In this document: one piece after another, positions 27,534-35,428 of the stretch
Numbering within the stretch: the first letter of the stretch is position 1
How the letters are laid out: every line of letters begins with the position of its first letter
NCBI GenBank assembly: GCA_016714985.1
Contig: JADKBS010000001.1
Coordinates: 701,001-765,000, forward strand
Source of the DNA: Saprospiraceae bacterium
GTDB lineage: Bacteria > Bacteroidota > Bacteroidia > Chitinophagales > Saprospiraceae
DNA length: 64,000 bases
Direction: 5' to 3'
The notes under the pieces: generated by a model
The model's database searches: none
What the model was told of the DNA's origin: nothing
The model's input: the letters and a program-made list of their open reading frames with translations, nothing else
Program-made: the position numbers and the translations under genes

Positions 27534-27632
27534 ATGCTCGGACAAGGAATGCCTTGGCACATCATCCTAGTTTTTTTCATCATCGGTGCTTTGCTTGGCG
27601 CAATGAACGCAAGGAGCAAGGTTAAGCCATAG
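27534..27632 (+). CDS. Small membrane protein (32 aa)
   Basis: ATG 27534 to TAG 27632, 19 nt after the GT2 gene and 50 nt before the GT4 gene. The peptide MLGQGMPWHIIL then VFFIIGALLGAMNARSKVKP is a single membrane helix with a basic tail. Position and hydrophobic pattern suggest a real small gene, perhaps a partner of the adjacent membrane glycosyltransferase. No family recognised. Confidence 0.45.
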   Translation: MLGQGMPWHIILVFFIIGALLGAMNARSKVKP

Positions 27633-27682
27633 CTCGACTGTCAACCATTTTCCAAACTCAACCAAGACTACAAAATTCAACC

Positions 27683-28888
27683 ATGAAAATACTTTTCGTC
27701 TGCAAAACACTACCGCATACTTTCAAAGGCGGCATCCAGACCCATGTTTGGAAACTAAGCGAATGGCTCTTGAAATTCGGGCACGAGGTAAGCATTCTCA
27801 CCGCTGGCAGCCATAAGAACGGTCTGCGAACGGTGGACATGGGCGGGCGCAAAATCATTGAACTGCCTTATTTCCCAGGCCGCAAACTTCCGCTGGTGGG
27901 CACTTTTGCAGAAGAGTTTAGCTTCAATATAGCCGCCAAAAATTGGCTGGCAAAGCACCAAACACAGTTCGACATCATCCACCTGCAAGGCCGCAGCGGT
28001 GCGCTTTTTTTGCACAGCAGAAAACAAATCAAAACGCCTGTCGTGAACACCCTGCACGGCTTGATTTCCATCGAACAGGACAAAGCAATTGGCAACACTG
28101 GAAATTTTGACCAAAAAATCCATCGCATAGCGGCCACCAAAATGGAAAACGTGGCGCTCCGCAATGCCGACGCCCTCATTGCCGTGAGCGATGAAATGCG
28201 CTCGGAAATAGAGGCCCGGCAGCATGGCCTTGGTGCCAAAACCCAACGGATTTATAACGGGATTGATGTGCCGGAGACCCTGCCCAGCACGGCTGCCGAC
28301 CCGAACTTGCTGCTCTTTGTTGGCCGATTGACGGCCCTTAAAGGCGTATTCCCCTTGGTGGAAGCCATGAAAACCGTGCGTAAAGACATCCGGTTGGTCA
28401 TGGTCGGCGATGGTGAGGCCCGCCCGGTCTTGGAGGAAATCATTGCAGAAAACAAGCTCCAAGACCGCATCCAACTCACTGGCTCACTCGATAGCAAGGG
28501 TGTCAATGCTTGGCTGGAGCAGTGTTCTGCCTTGATATTGCCCAGTTACCACGAGACGCAGGGCATCGTGCTCATGGAAGCCAATGCGTTGGGTAAACCC
28601 GTTATCGCAACTGCAGTGGGCGGTGTGCCGGAGGTAGTCGTCAATCGAAAAAACGGACTCCTACTCGGCAACCACGACATCAAGACGCTCACTTGGGGCA
28701 TCAACTACCTGTTTACCAACTCGTTTTTTGCGGGGCAATGGGGCCAGTGGGGCCGATTTTATATGCAGGAAAAATTTAATTGGGAAAAGATTCCCCGGCA
28801 GACGGAGGCGGTTTACCAATCACTTGTGCCCGCCAATTTGACGAACAAAAACAACAGCCCAAGTAGGAACTTAGCGGCGATCCTATGA
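27683..28888 (+). CDS. Glycosyltransferase family 4
   Basis: A 401-residue GT-B enzyme. The N-terminal domain begins MKILFVCKTLPHTFKGGIQ, with the donor/acceptor loop 'KGGIQTHV' and FDIIHLQGRSGALF. The C-terminal domain has LLLFVGRLTALKGVF, VMVGDGEARPVLEEI, IQLTGSLDSKGVNAWL and the E-x7-E-type site in ETQGIVLMEANALGKPVIATAVGGVPEVV. It transfers a sugar from a nucleotide donor during repeat-unit assembly in the cytoplasm. Its last codon overlaps the flippase start by ATGA (28885-28888), so the two are translationally coupled. Confidence 0.92.
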   Translation: MKILFVCKTLPHTFKGGIQTHVWKLSEWLLKFGHEVSILTAGSHKNGLRTVDMGGRKIIELPYFPGRKLPLVGTFAEEFSFNIAAKNWLAKHQTQFDIIHLQGRSGALFLHSRKQIKTPVVNTLHGLISIEQDKAIGNTGNFDQKIHRIAATKMENVALRNADALIAVSDEMRSEIEARQHGLGAKTQRIYNGIDVPETLPSTAADPNLLLFVGRLTALKGVFPLVEAMKTVRKDIRLVMVGDGEARPVLEEIIAENKLQDRIQLTGSLDSKGVNAWLEQCSALILPSYHETQGIVLMEANALGKPVIATAVGGVPEVVVNRKNGLLLGNHDIKTLTWGINYLFTNSFFAGQWGQWGRFYMQEKFNWEKIPRQTEAVYQSLVPANLTNKNNSPSRNLAAIL

Positions 28889-30159
28889 TAACCAAGTACC
28901 TAAAAAATCCATCCATCCTGTCCGTTGCCAGTGCAATGGCCATGCAGGGCTTCACTTTGCTGACCTTCATGCTGCTCGCCCGCCACTTACAAGTGCCACA
29001 AATGGGTGCTTGGGCGCTCTGGCTGACCCTCGTCTCCATCACCGACATGACCCGTCAAGGTTTTGTCCAAAACGGGTTGGTGCGCTTCACCGCTGCGGAG
29101 CCGTCCGCTTGGGACCGTTGGTTGACAGCGGCGCTTGTCCTAAACTCCTTGTCTGGATTGGGGCTTGGCGTACTGTTGGCGGGCGCTTCCTGGTTGGTAG
29201 GTGGCTTGTTTGGCATCCCCGAACTGCAATCGCTGGCGCTTTGGGCGCTGCCCTTTTCCATCTTGCAGGGGCTGGGGCGGTTTGCGGAAGCGGTGCAGGT
29301 GGCAAAGCGTGATTTCATGGGTATTTTCTGGAGCAACATGATAAATGGGGGTTTGCAGTTTGGCCTCACGGCCTTGTTTTTTTTGAAAAAAATGCCGCTT
29401 AACTTGTCACAACTGCTTGGTTTTCAACTGCTTGGAATTATAGGTGGCGTGGTTTTTAGTGTCGTTTTTTGCAAAAAATATTTTGCCTTCGGGCATTTTG
29501 AAAAAGATAAACTGGCGCAGCTTTTCCGCTTCGGTAAGTTTGTGGCGGGCACCAATTTTTGCTCGCTCCTCTTCCAGCGCCTCGACGTGCTGCTCATTGG
29601 CGCTTTTCTCTCGCCCGCCATCGTAGCCGTGTACAACGTGGCCACCCGCCTCAATGGCCTCCTCGACCTCCCGCTCAACAGCCTTTCGCTGGCGCAATTC
29701 CCCAACGTGGCCAAGGAACTTGCCGAGTCAAAGCCAATGGACGAAGTGATGCGCAAAACCGTTCGAAAACTGATGCTCGTCCAACTGCCGCTTTCATTGC
29801 TGCTCATCGCATTGGCCCCGCAGGCGGTACGGTTATTGGCTGGTGAAAATTACGCTTCGGCAGCACCCATTTTGCAAATTTTGGCACTGGCCGGGCTGGT
29901 AAAGCCATGGGGACGTGCTTTCGGCATGTCACTTGACGCTACTGGCCGGTCCGATGTCAATTTCAAGATGCTGCTGTTCAGTATGCTGGTCAATTTGGTA
30001 CTCAACCTGACGCTACTTCCCATTTTCGGCATGACCGGAGCAGCGTTAGCAACAGGGTTGGGGATTTTGTTGACAGTGGGTGCTGGGCAATTGCTGCTTC
30101 GAGTACGTTCGAGTTCCGGCTTGAACGAAATAAAAATCGCAGCTCAGGCTGGCGCTTGA
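28885..30159 (+). CDS. Polysaccharide flippase (Wzx/PST family)
   Basis: A 424-residue polytopic protein with about 12 membrane helices. The N-terminus (SVASAMAMQGFTLLTFMLLARHL) and the central FVAGTNFCSLLFQRLDVLLIGAF are typical of PST/Wzx exporters. Such flippases turn undecaprenyl-linked repeat units across the inner membrane for polymerisation by Wzy. Coupled by a 4-bp overlap to the GT4 gene; a GT2 gene starts 9 nt after its stop. Assignment as Wzx is from fold and context. Confidence 0.9.
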   Translation: MITKYLKNPSILSVASAMAMQGFTLLTFMLLARHLQVPQMGAWALWLTLVSITDMTRQGFVQNGLVRFTAAEPSAWDRWLTAALVLNSLSGLGLGVLLAGASWLVGGLFGIPELQSLALWALPFSILQGLGRFAEAVQVAKRDFMGIFWSNMINGGLQFGLTALFFLKKMPLNLSQLLGFQLLGIIGGVVFSVVFCKKYFAFGHFEKDKLAQLFRFGKFVAGTNFCSLLFQRLDVLLIGAFLSPAIVAVYNVATRLNGLLDLPLNSLSLAQFPNVAKELAESKPMDEVMRKTVRKLMLVQLPLSLLLIALAPQAVRLLAGENYASAAPILQILALAGLVKPWGRAFGMSLDATGRSDVNFKMLLFSMLVNLVLNLTLLPIFGMTGAALATGLGILLTVGAGQLLLRVRSSSGLNEIKIAAQAGA

Positions 30160-30168
30160 GCCTAATCT

Positions 30169-31044
30169 ATGTCACCACTTGTTTCCATCATCACCGTCAA
30201 CTACCGACAGGCCAAAGTTACCTGCGACCTGCTCGAAACCATCGGCAAGCTGGCCTACCCCAACCTCGAAACCATCGTGGTGGACAATGGGGCGCTGGAG
30301 GACAGTACCGCTATTTTTAAAAGCCAACTGGCTGGCGTTCAGGTGATTGTAAGCCGGGAGAACCTCGGTTTTGCTGGCGGCAACAACCTCGGCATCCGGC
30401 AGGCAAAGGGCGATTTCATTTTCCTCATCAACAACGATACAGTATTAACCGACGGGTTGATTGAAGCCCTGGTGGCCCGCTGCCAGCAGCCGGGCGTGGG
30501 CGCTGCCAGCCCCAAAATCAAGTATTTCGACACGCCGGACGTCATCCAATACGCAGGTTTTACGCAAGTGAACCCGCTCACGGGGCGCAACAAGGCCATC
30601 GGCCAGGGCGAGCTAGACCAGGGGCAGCATGACACTGCCCGACCTGTGCCCTACGCCCACGGCGCAGCGATGATGCTTCGCCGGGAGGTCATCGAAAAAG
30701 TGGGCCTAATGCCCGAGGTTTTCTTTTTGTACTATGAAGAGCTGGACTGGTGCGAGCAGATTCGGCGGGCGGGCTATGAGATTTGGTATGAACCTGCGGC
30801 CATGATTTTGCACAAGGAAAGCATCTCCACGGGCAAAGCCAGTCCGCTGAAAACCGAATATCTTACCAAAAACAGAATACTTTTTATGCGCCGGAACTTC
30901 AAAGGCTGGAAGTTGGCTGCATTCTTGATGTTTTTCTATGCTATTTCCCTTCCAACACATATCTTTCGCTTAGCTTTGGAGGGCAATTCCGCTAACCTGA
31001 AAGCATTGTGCAGGGGAGCAATGGCGGGTTTGGCAAGTGCCTAA
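30169..31044 (+). CDS. Glycosyltransferase family 2 (rhamnosyltransferase-like)
   Basis: A 291-residue GT-A enzyme: LVSIITVNYRQAKVTCDLL at the N-terminus, LETIVVDNGALEDS, LGFAGGNNLGIRQAKGDFIFLINNDTVL with the DT metal-site region, and EELDWCEQIRRAGYEIWYEP near the C-terminus. The pattern matches the WbbL/rhamnosyltransferase-like branch of GT2. A C-terminal hydrophobic helix (about 245-265) may attach it to the membrane. It is the last biosynthetic gene of the operon; the H-NOX gene starts 17 nt after its stop, so sensing and synthesis genes may be cotranscribed. Confidence 0.9.
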   Translation: MSPLVSIITVNYRQAKVTCDLLETIGKLAYPNLETIVVDNGALEDSTAIFKSQLAGVQVIVSRENLGFAGGNNLGIRQAKGDFIFLINNDTVLTDGLIEALVARCQQPGVGAASPKIKYFDTPDVIQYAGFTQVNPLTGRNKAIGQGELDQGQHDTARPVPYAHGAAMMLRREVIEKVGLMPEVFFLYYEELDWCEQIRRAGYEIWYEPAAMILHKESISTGKASPLKTEYLTKNRILFMRRNFKGWKLAAFLMFFYAISLPTHIFRLALEGNSANLKALCRGAMAGLASA

Positions 31045-31061
31045 TCCAAGCAAAACATCAC

Positions 31062-31601
31062 ATGAAAGGAATCGTTTTCACCGAATTTATCGAAATGGTG
31101 GAGCAAAAATTCGGCTACGAAATGGTGGACGAACTGCTCACCGAAACCGACCTGCCTTCAGGGGGGGCTTACACATCCATCGGCACCTACTCGCACCACG
31201 AAATAGTGAGTTTGGTGGTGGGTTTGAGCCAAAAAACAAACCTGCCACTTCCTAGCTTGCTATACACTTTTGGGCAGCATCTTTTCCAGACCTTTGAAAA
31301 GGGTTACGGGCAGTTTTTTGAGGGCGTCCCAAATGCTTTTACCTTTCTGGAAAGCATCGAGCGCTATATCCATGTGGAGGTCAAAAAGCTTTATCCCGAT
31401 GCGGAGCTTCCCCGTTTTCAGACCAAAAGACTAGATGAAAATTCGCTCGAAATGATCTACCAATCCGAGCGCAGCATGGGCGACCTGGCACACGGGCTTA
31501 TCGCTTCCAGCCTCGAACATTTCAACGAAAAAGCCGAAATCTATCGGGAATCATTGGCGGAGGGTGGCAAAATTGAGCGATTCGTCATCACGAGAATATA
31601 G
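31062..31601 (+). CDS. H-NOX heme nitric-oxide sensor
   Basis: The ATG 31062 gives the standard start MKGIVFTEFIEMVEQKFG; the earlier in-frame ATG would overlap the GT2 gene. About 179 residues with the full HNOB fold: proximal heme ligand His104 (YIHVEVKKLYPDAELP) and the porphyrin-binding Y133-x-S-x-R137. The position corresponding to the distal Tyr of O2-binding H-NOX is Leu142, which points to NO-selective binding. In known pairs such as those of Shewanella and Vibrio, H-NOX modulates an adjacent histidine kinase and controls biofilm. Here the hybrid kinase gene starts 12 nt downstream and polysaccharide genes lie directly upstream. Confidence 0.93.
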   Translation: MKGIVFTEFIEMVEQKFGYEMVDELLTETDLPSGGAYTSIGTYSHHEIVSLVVGLSQKTNLPLPSLLYTFGQHLFQTFEKGYGQFFEGVPNAFTFLESIERYIHVEVKKLYPDAELPRFQTKRLDENSLEMIYQSERSMGDLAHGLIASSLEHFNEKAEIYRESLAEGGKIERFVITRI

Positions 31602-31613
31602 CCGCATTACCGC

Positions 31614-34499
31614 ATGGATTACCAAAAGGAGATTGATATTTTAAACCGACGGCTCCAGCGGGAAATCAACTCCCGCAAGCAGGCTGAAGCCATTTTGGAG
31701 CAAAAAGCACTGGAACTATACCGGGCCAACGACGAATTGCGTAGCCTCAACGAAGGGCTGGAGCAAAAAATAGCCGAGCGGACTAGCGCCCTTGAAGACA
31801 GCGAACTGCGCTACCGTCAAATCGTGGAAAACGCCACGGACATCATCTACCGGGCCGATGCTGACGGCTATTTCACCTATGCCAACCAGACTGCCTCCGT
31901 GCGCCTTGGCTATTCGCAAACGGAAATAATCGGTCGCCATTTCATGGAACTGGTGCATCCTGACTGGCAGCAGCATGTGAATGATTTCTATAAAAAATGC
32001 CGTGAGGAACAGCAGATGAGCAGCTATTTGCAGTTTCCCATTTTGACCAAGTCGGGCGAGGTGATTTGGCTGGCGCAAAACGTGCAGTTCATCCTGCACG
32101 AGGGTGAAATCGTGGAAGCGGCGGCAGTTGCACGTGATTTCACCAAACGAAAACTGGCGGAAGATGAACTGAAAACCACGCAGAGCCGCCTCATAAGCCT
32201 CATCGCAAACCTGCAAAGCGGCATCTTGGTGGAGGACGAAAACCGCCATATCGTACTGACCAACCAGCTTTTCTGTGAAATATTTGGCATCACTGCGCCG
32301 CCAGATGCTTTGAAAGGGGCTGATTGTTCCGAGTCGGCGGAGCAAACCAAAGGGCTTTTCAAGAACCCGGAAGATTTTGTCAAAGGGATTGGAGTCCTGC
32401 TCAAAAACCGAGAAATAAAGGTCAACGAAGAACTGGAAATGACTGATGGCCGCATCCTCTTGCGGGATTATATACCCATTTTTGCCGAAGGAAAATACCT
32501 CGGCCACCTCTGGCAATACCGGGATGTGACCGAAGAAAAACGGGCCGAAGAGAAACTGCGCCGCAGTGAGGAAAAGTACCGGGGCATCATCGAGAATATG
32601 GAATTGGGCCTCTTGGAAGTGGATAATATGGGGCGCATCATGCGTGCCTATCACCGCTTTTGCGAGATGATTGGCTTCAATGAGTCCGAGCTTATAGGCA
32701 AAAAAGCGAATGAGGTATTCCTGCCTCCTGAGTTCGCCGCCGTGATGAAACAGCAGGCGATGGACCGCATGAGGGGGCAGGCGGGCGTTTATGAAATTCA
32801 GCTTTTCAAGAAAGACGGCAGCCGCATCTGGGTCATGATATCCGGGGCACCGATTTACAACCAATGGGGCAAAATCATTGGGACCATCGGCATCCACTAT
32901 GATGTGACCCAACAGAAAAAACTGCAGCAGGAGCTTTTCGAGGCGAGGCTGCGGGCGGAGGAGGCTCAAGAGGCGGAGAAGCAGTTCCTCGCCAACATGA
33001 GCCACGAGATTCGCACCCCGCTCAACGCCATCATCGGCATGACGCACCTGCTCTACGACACCGCCCCAACCCCCGACCAACAGAACTACCTCGACATCCT
33101 GAAAAGCTCCTCGGAGATACTGCGGGCGCTTATCAACGACCTGCTCGACCTCTCCAAGATGCGGGCTGGCAAGCTGGAGGCACATCCCAAGGAATTCGAC
33201 CTCACTGGGCTGTTGCGCACCCTCCAGAAGACCTTCCAAATCAAGCTGGACAGCAGGCCCGTGGAAGTGGAAGCGGAGATTGACCCCCGGCTGGACACCC
33301 TGCTGCTCGGCGACGACCTCCTGCTCAACCAGATTTTGCTCAACCTGCTCGGCAATGCCGAAAAATTTACCGCCGAGGGCAAAATGGGGATTCGTGTCAT
33401 GTTAAAGTCCAGAACTGGAAAGGTTGTCACCGTGCGGTTTGAGGTGTTCGACACGGGCATCGGTATCCCACCGAACAAGCTCGACCTCATTTTCCAGAGT
33501 TTCCGGCAAGTGGACGGTGACATCAAGCGGCGCTACGGCGGCACGGGGCTGGGGCTTTCCATCGTGAAGAACTTGGTGGAACTACAAGGCGGCTTTATAC
33601 AGGTTGACAGCGTGGAAGGCCAAGGAACGGTCTTCCATTTTGAACTGGACTACGAGGACACGGGCATAAAGACCGCTGCAGTCACCGAGGTTTACCAAAC
33701 AGCCAAGGCCGATTACGCTGGCCAGTGCAAGGTGCTGGTGGTGGAGGACAATAGCATGAACCGCCGCTATTTATCGAGTCTGCTCAATAAATGGAACATC
33801 GAGCATAAAATGGCCGTGAACGGTCGGGAAGGTGTAGAAATGGCGCAGTTCGAACGCTATGACCTTATTTTCATGGATATACAAATGCCCGAACTGGACG
33901 GCTACGAGGCCAGCATCGCCATCCGCAGCACCGCCAACCCCAACCAGCGCACGCCCATCGTGGCGCTTACGGCCTCCGCCATGCTTTCCCGCAAGGACAA
34001 AGCCTATCAGGCGGGCATGGACGACTATGTTTCAAAGCCGTTTACCCCAGAACAAATACTGGTTGTGTTGGAAAAATTCGTGAAAATTGGGGCTGCAGCA
34101 GCGGCAACCGAGGATTTTTCCAATGAAAAAACAGGCATTTTCGCTGGCGCAAAAGGCTTGGACGCTGCGCAATTGCACGACCTCTACGCCGACGACCACG
34201 AGTACGCCCTCGACATGTTCGATGCTTTTTTTGAAAAAATGCGGGACGAGTACCCACAACTGCGCCCCTTGTTTGAAAAAAGGGATTGGGCAGGGCTGTC
34301 AAAACTGGCGCACAAGCTCAAACCCGCATTCCCGATGGTGGGACTGTCGTGGCTGGAAGCCGATTTTCAAAAACTGGAAACTGAGGCAAAGGCTGGGGCG
34401 AGCGAACAGGATATTGAATTGATTATCAAACAAATAGAAGAAAAAGCAGCAGCGGGCATCCCATTGGTGAAAGCCGAGATGGAGCGCCTTCGGCAATAA
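31614..34499 (+). CDS. H-NOX-associated hybrid histidine kinase (PAS x3, HisKA, HATPase, REC, HPt)
   Basis: A 961-residue cytoplasmic protein with no membrane helix. A coiled coil (about 5-65) leads to three PAS domains (about 66-185, 190-310, 315-440). HisKA has His464 in ANMSHEIRTPLNAIIGM, and the ATPase domain (about 560-685) contains NLLGNAEKF and GGTGLGLSIVKNL. A receiver (about 705-825) has phospho-acceptor Asp755 in FMDIQMPELDG, and a C-terminal HPt has His900 in LAHKLKPAFPMVG. This is a complete four-step phosphorelay in one chain. Lacking a transmembrane sensor, it is expected to be controlled by the H-NOX protein encoded 12 nt upstream. The likely output is the LytTR regulator gene that follows. 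Confidence 0.93.
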   Translation: MDYQKEIDILNRRLQREINSRKQAEAILEQKALELYRANDELRSLNEGLEQKIAERTSALEDSELRYRQIVENATDIIYRADADGYFTYANQTASVRLGYSQTEIIGRHFMELVHPDWQQHVNDFYKKCREEQQMSSYLQFPILTKSGEVIWLAQNVQFILHEGEIVEAAAVARDFTKRKLAEDELKTTQSRLISLIANLQSGILVEDENRHIVLTNQLFCEIFGITAPPDALKGADCSESAEQTKGLFKNPEDFVKGIGVLLKNREIKVNEELEMTDGRILLRDYIPIFAEGKYLGHLWQYRDVTEEKRAEEKLRRSEEKYRGIIENMELGLLEVDNMGRIMRAYHRFCEMIGFNESELIGKKANEVFLPPEFAAVMKQQAMDRMRGQAGVYEIQLFKKDGSRIWVMISGAPIYNQWGKIIGTIGIHYDVTQQKKLQQELFEARLRAEEAQEAEKQFLANMSHEIRTPLNAIIGMTHLLYDTAPTPDQQNYLDILKSSSEILRALINDLLDLSKMRAGKLEAHPKEFDLTGLLRTLQKTFQIKLDSRPVEVEAEIDPRLDTLLLGDDLLLNQILLNLLGNAEKFTAEGKMGIRVMLKSRTGKVVTVRFEVFDTGIGIPPNKLDLIFQSFRQVDGDIKRRYGGTGLGLSIVKNLVELQGGFIQVDSVEGQGTVFHFELDYEDTGIKTAAVTEVYQTAKADYAGQCKVLVVEDNSMNRRYLSSLLNKWNIEHKMAVNGREGVEMAQFERYDLIFMDIQMPELDGYEASIAIRSTANPNQRTPIVALTASAMLSRKDKAYQAGMDDYVSKPFTPEQILVVLEKFVKIGAAAAATEDFSNEKTGIFAGAKGLDAAQLHDLYADDHEYALDMFDAFFEKMRDEYPQLRPLFEKRDWAGLSKLAHKLKPAFPMVGLSWLEADFQKLETEAKAGASEQDIELIIKQIEEKAAAGIPLVKAEMERLRQ

Positions 34500-34502
34500 A
34501 TA

Positions 34503-34628
34503 TTTGGTTCCAGGTTTCGGGTTTCAAGTTTCAAGGTGGCGAGAACGATACCCATTTAATAAAATTTAGCCCAAAGCCACTCCATACAGTTTTAAGCAGG
34601 TTCGCCCTGAAACCTGAAACCAAAAACC
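34503..34628. repeat. Inverted word repeat (GGTTTC/GAAACC type)
   Basis: The left arm (34503-34542, CAGGTTTC, GGGTTTC, AAGTTTC words) begins just after the kinase stop. The right arm (34600-34628) has CCTGAAACCTGAAACC. Same word class as at 2792-2948. It separates the kinase from the LytTR regulator. Confidence 0.6.
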
Positions 34629-34642
34629 ATAAACATAGCGAT

Positions 34643-35336
34643 ATGAAATGCCTAATCGTTGACGACGACAGCATGGCCCGGACGGCGCTCCAGCGGCTTT
34701 GCAGCAAGCACGAACAACTGGAAATCGTGGCCACTTGCGAAAGCGCAGAGGAGGCCTGGCGTTTTCAAAAGCGAAGAACACGGCGTGGAACTGCTTTTCC
34801 TTGATATGGAAATGCCCGGCCTCTCCGGCACAGAACTCCTTGACCGCCTTCCAGTGGCCCCGATGGTCATTTTCACCACCTCCAAGGCTGATTACGCTTA
34901 CGATGCCTTTGAGTATGGTGCGATTGATTTTTTGAAAAAACCCATCGCACAGCCCCGCTTCGAGCAGGCGCTGCAAAAACTGTTCGGGATACAAGCTGGC
35001 AACCAACAGTTCCAAGCCAATTCGCAGAACATCTATGTGCGCACCGAGGGCAAGTTCGTCCGCCTGAGCTGCGACGACATCCTGTTTTTTGAAAACGTGG
35101 GCGACTATATCCGCATCCGAACGGCAACCGGTGCCAACCATATCATCCACGGCACCTTGCGAAGTGTGGACGAGCGGCTGAACGACCCCCGTTTCCTCAA
35201 AGTCCACCGCAGCTATATCATCAACCTGGACAAAATCGTGGATATTGAGGAAAACACGCTGGTGATTGAAAAATCAGTCATTCCGATCAGCCGGGCGCAC
35301 AAGCCGATTTTGATGAACAGGCTGCGGATTTTATGA
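34643..35336 (+). CDS. LytTR-family response regulator (one-base frameshift near 34762)
   Basis: ATG 34643 begins a receiver domain (MKCLIVDDDSMARTALQRL). After EEAW the frame breaks, and the continuation (VFKSEEHGVELLFLDMEMPGLSG, with the phospho-acceptor Asp) is in a second frame to 35336; removing one base at about 34760-34763 restores it. The repaired protein has about 230 residues: receiver, then a LytTR DNA-binding domain (NIYVRTEGKFVRLSCDDILFF, RFLKVHRSYIINLDKI). LytTR regulators bind direct repeats upstream of promoters, often of exopolysaccharide genes. It is the natural output of the H-NOX/hybrid-kinase pair. An intact receiver on both sides of the break suggests a sequencing error rather than decay. 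Confidence 0.85.
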
Positions 35337-35425
35337 GGTTGATGAGGGTTGATATTTGAGGGTTGATAAGGGTTGATAGCTCGCATAACGACAACCTCCA
35401 TCAAGCCTTATCAACCTTCATCAGC
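35334..35425. repeat. Inverted word repeat (GGTTGAT/ATCAACC type) between convergent genes
   Basis: The left arm contains five GGTTGAT-like words starting inside the LytTR stop codon (TGA at 35334). The right arm (about 35393-35425) has CATCAA, ATCAACC and CATCAGCC. It fills the gap to the convergent LruC gene and is a likely bidirectional termination structure. Confidence 0.65.
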
Positions 35426-35428
35426 CAA

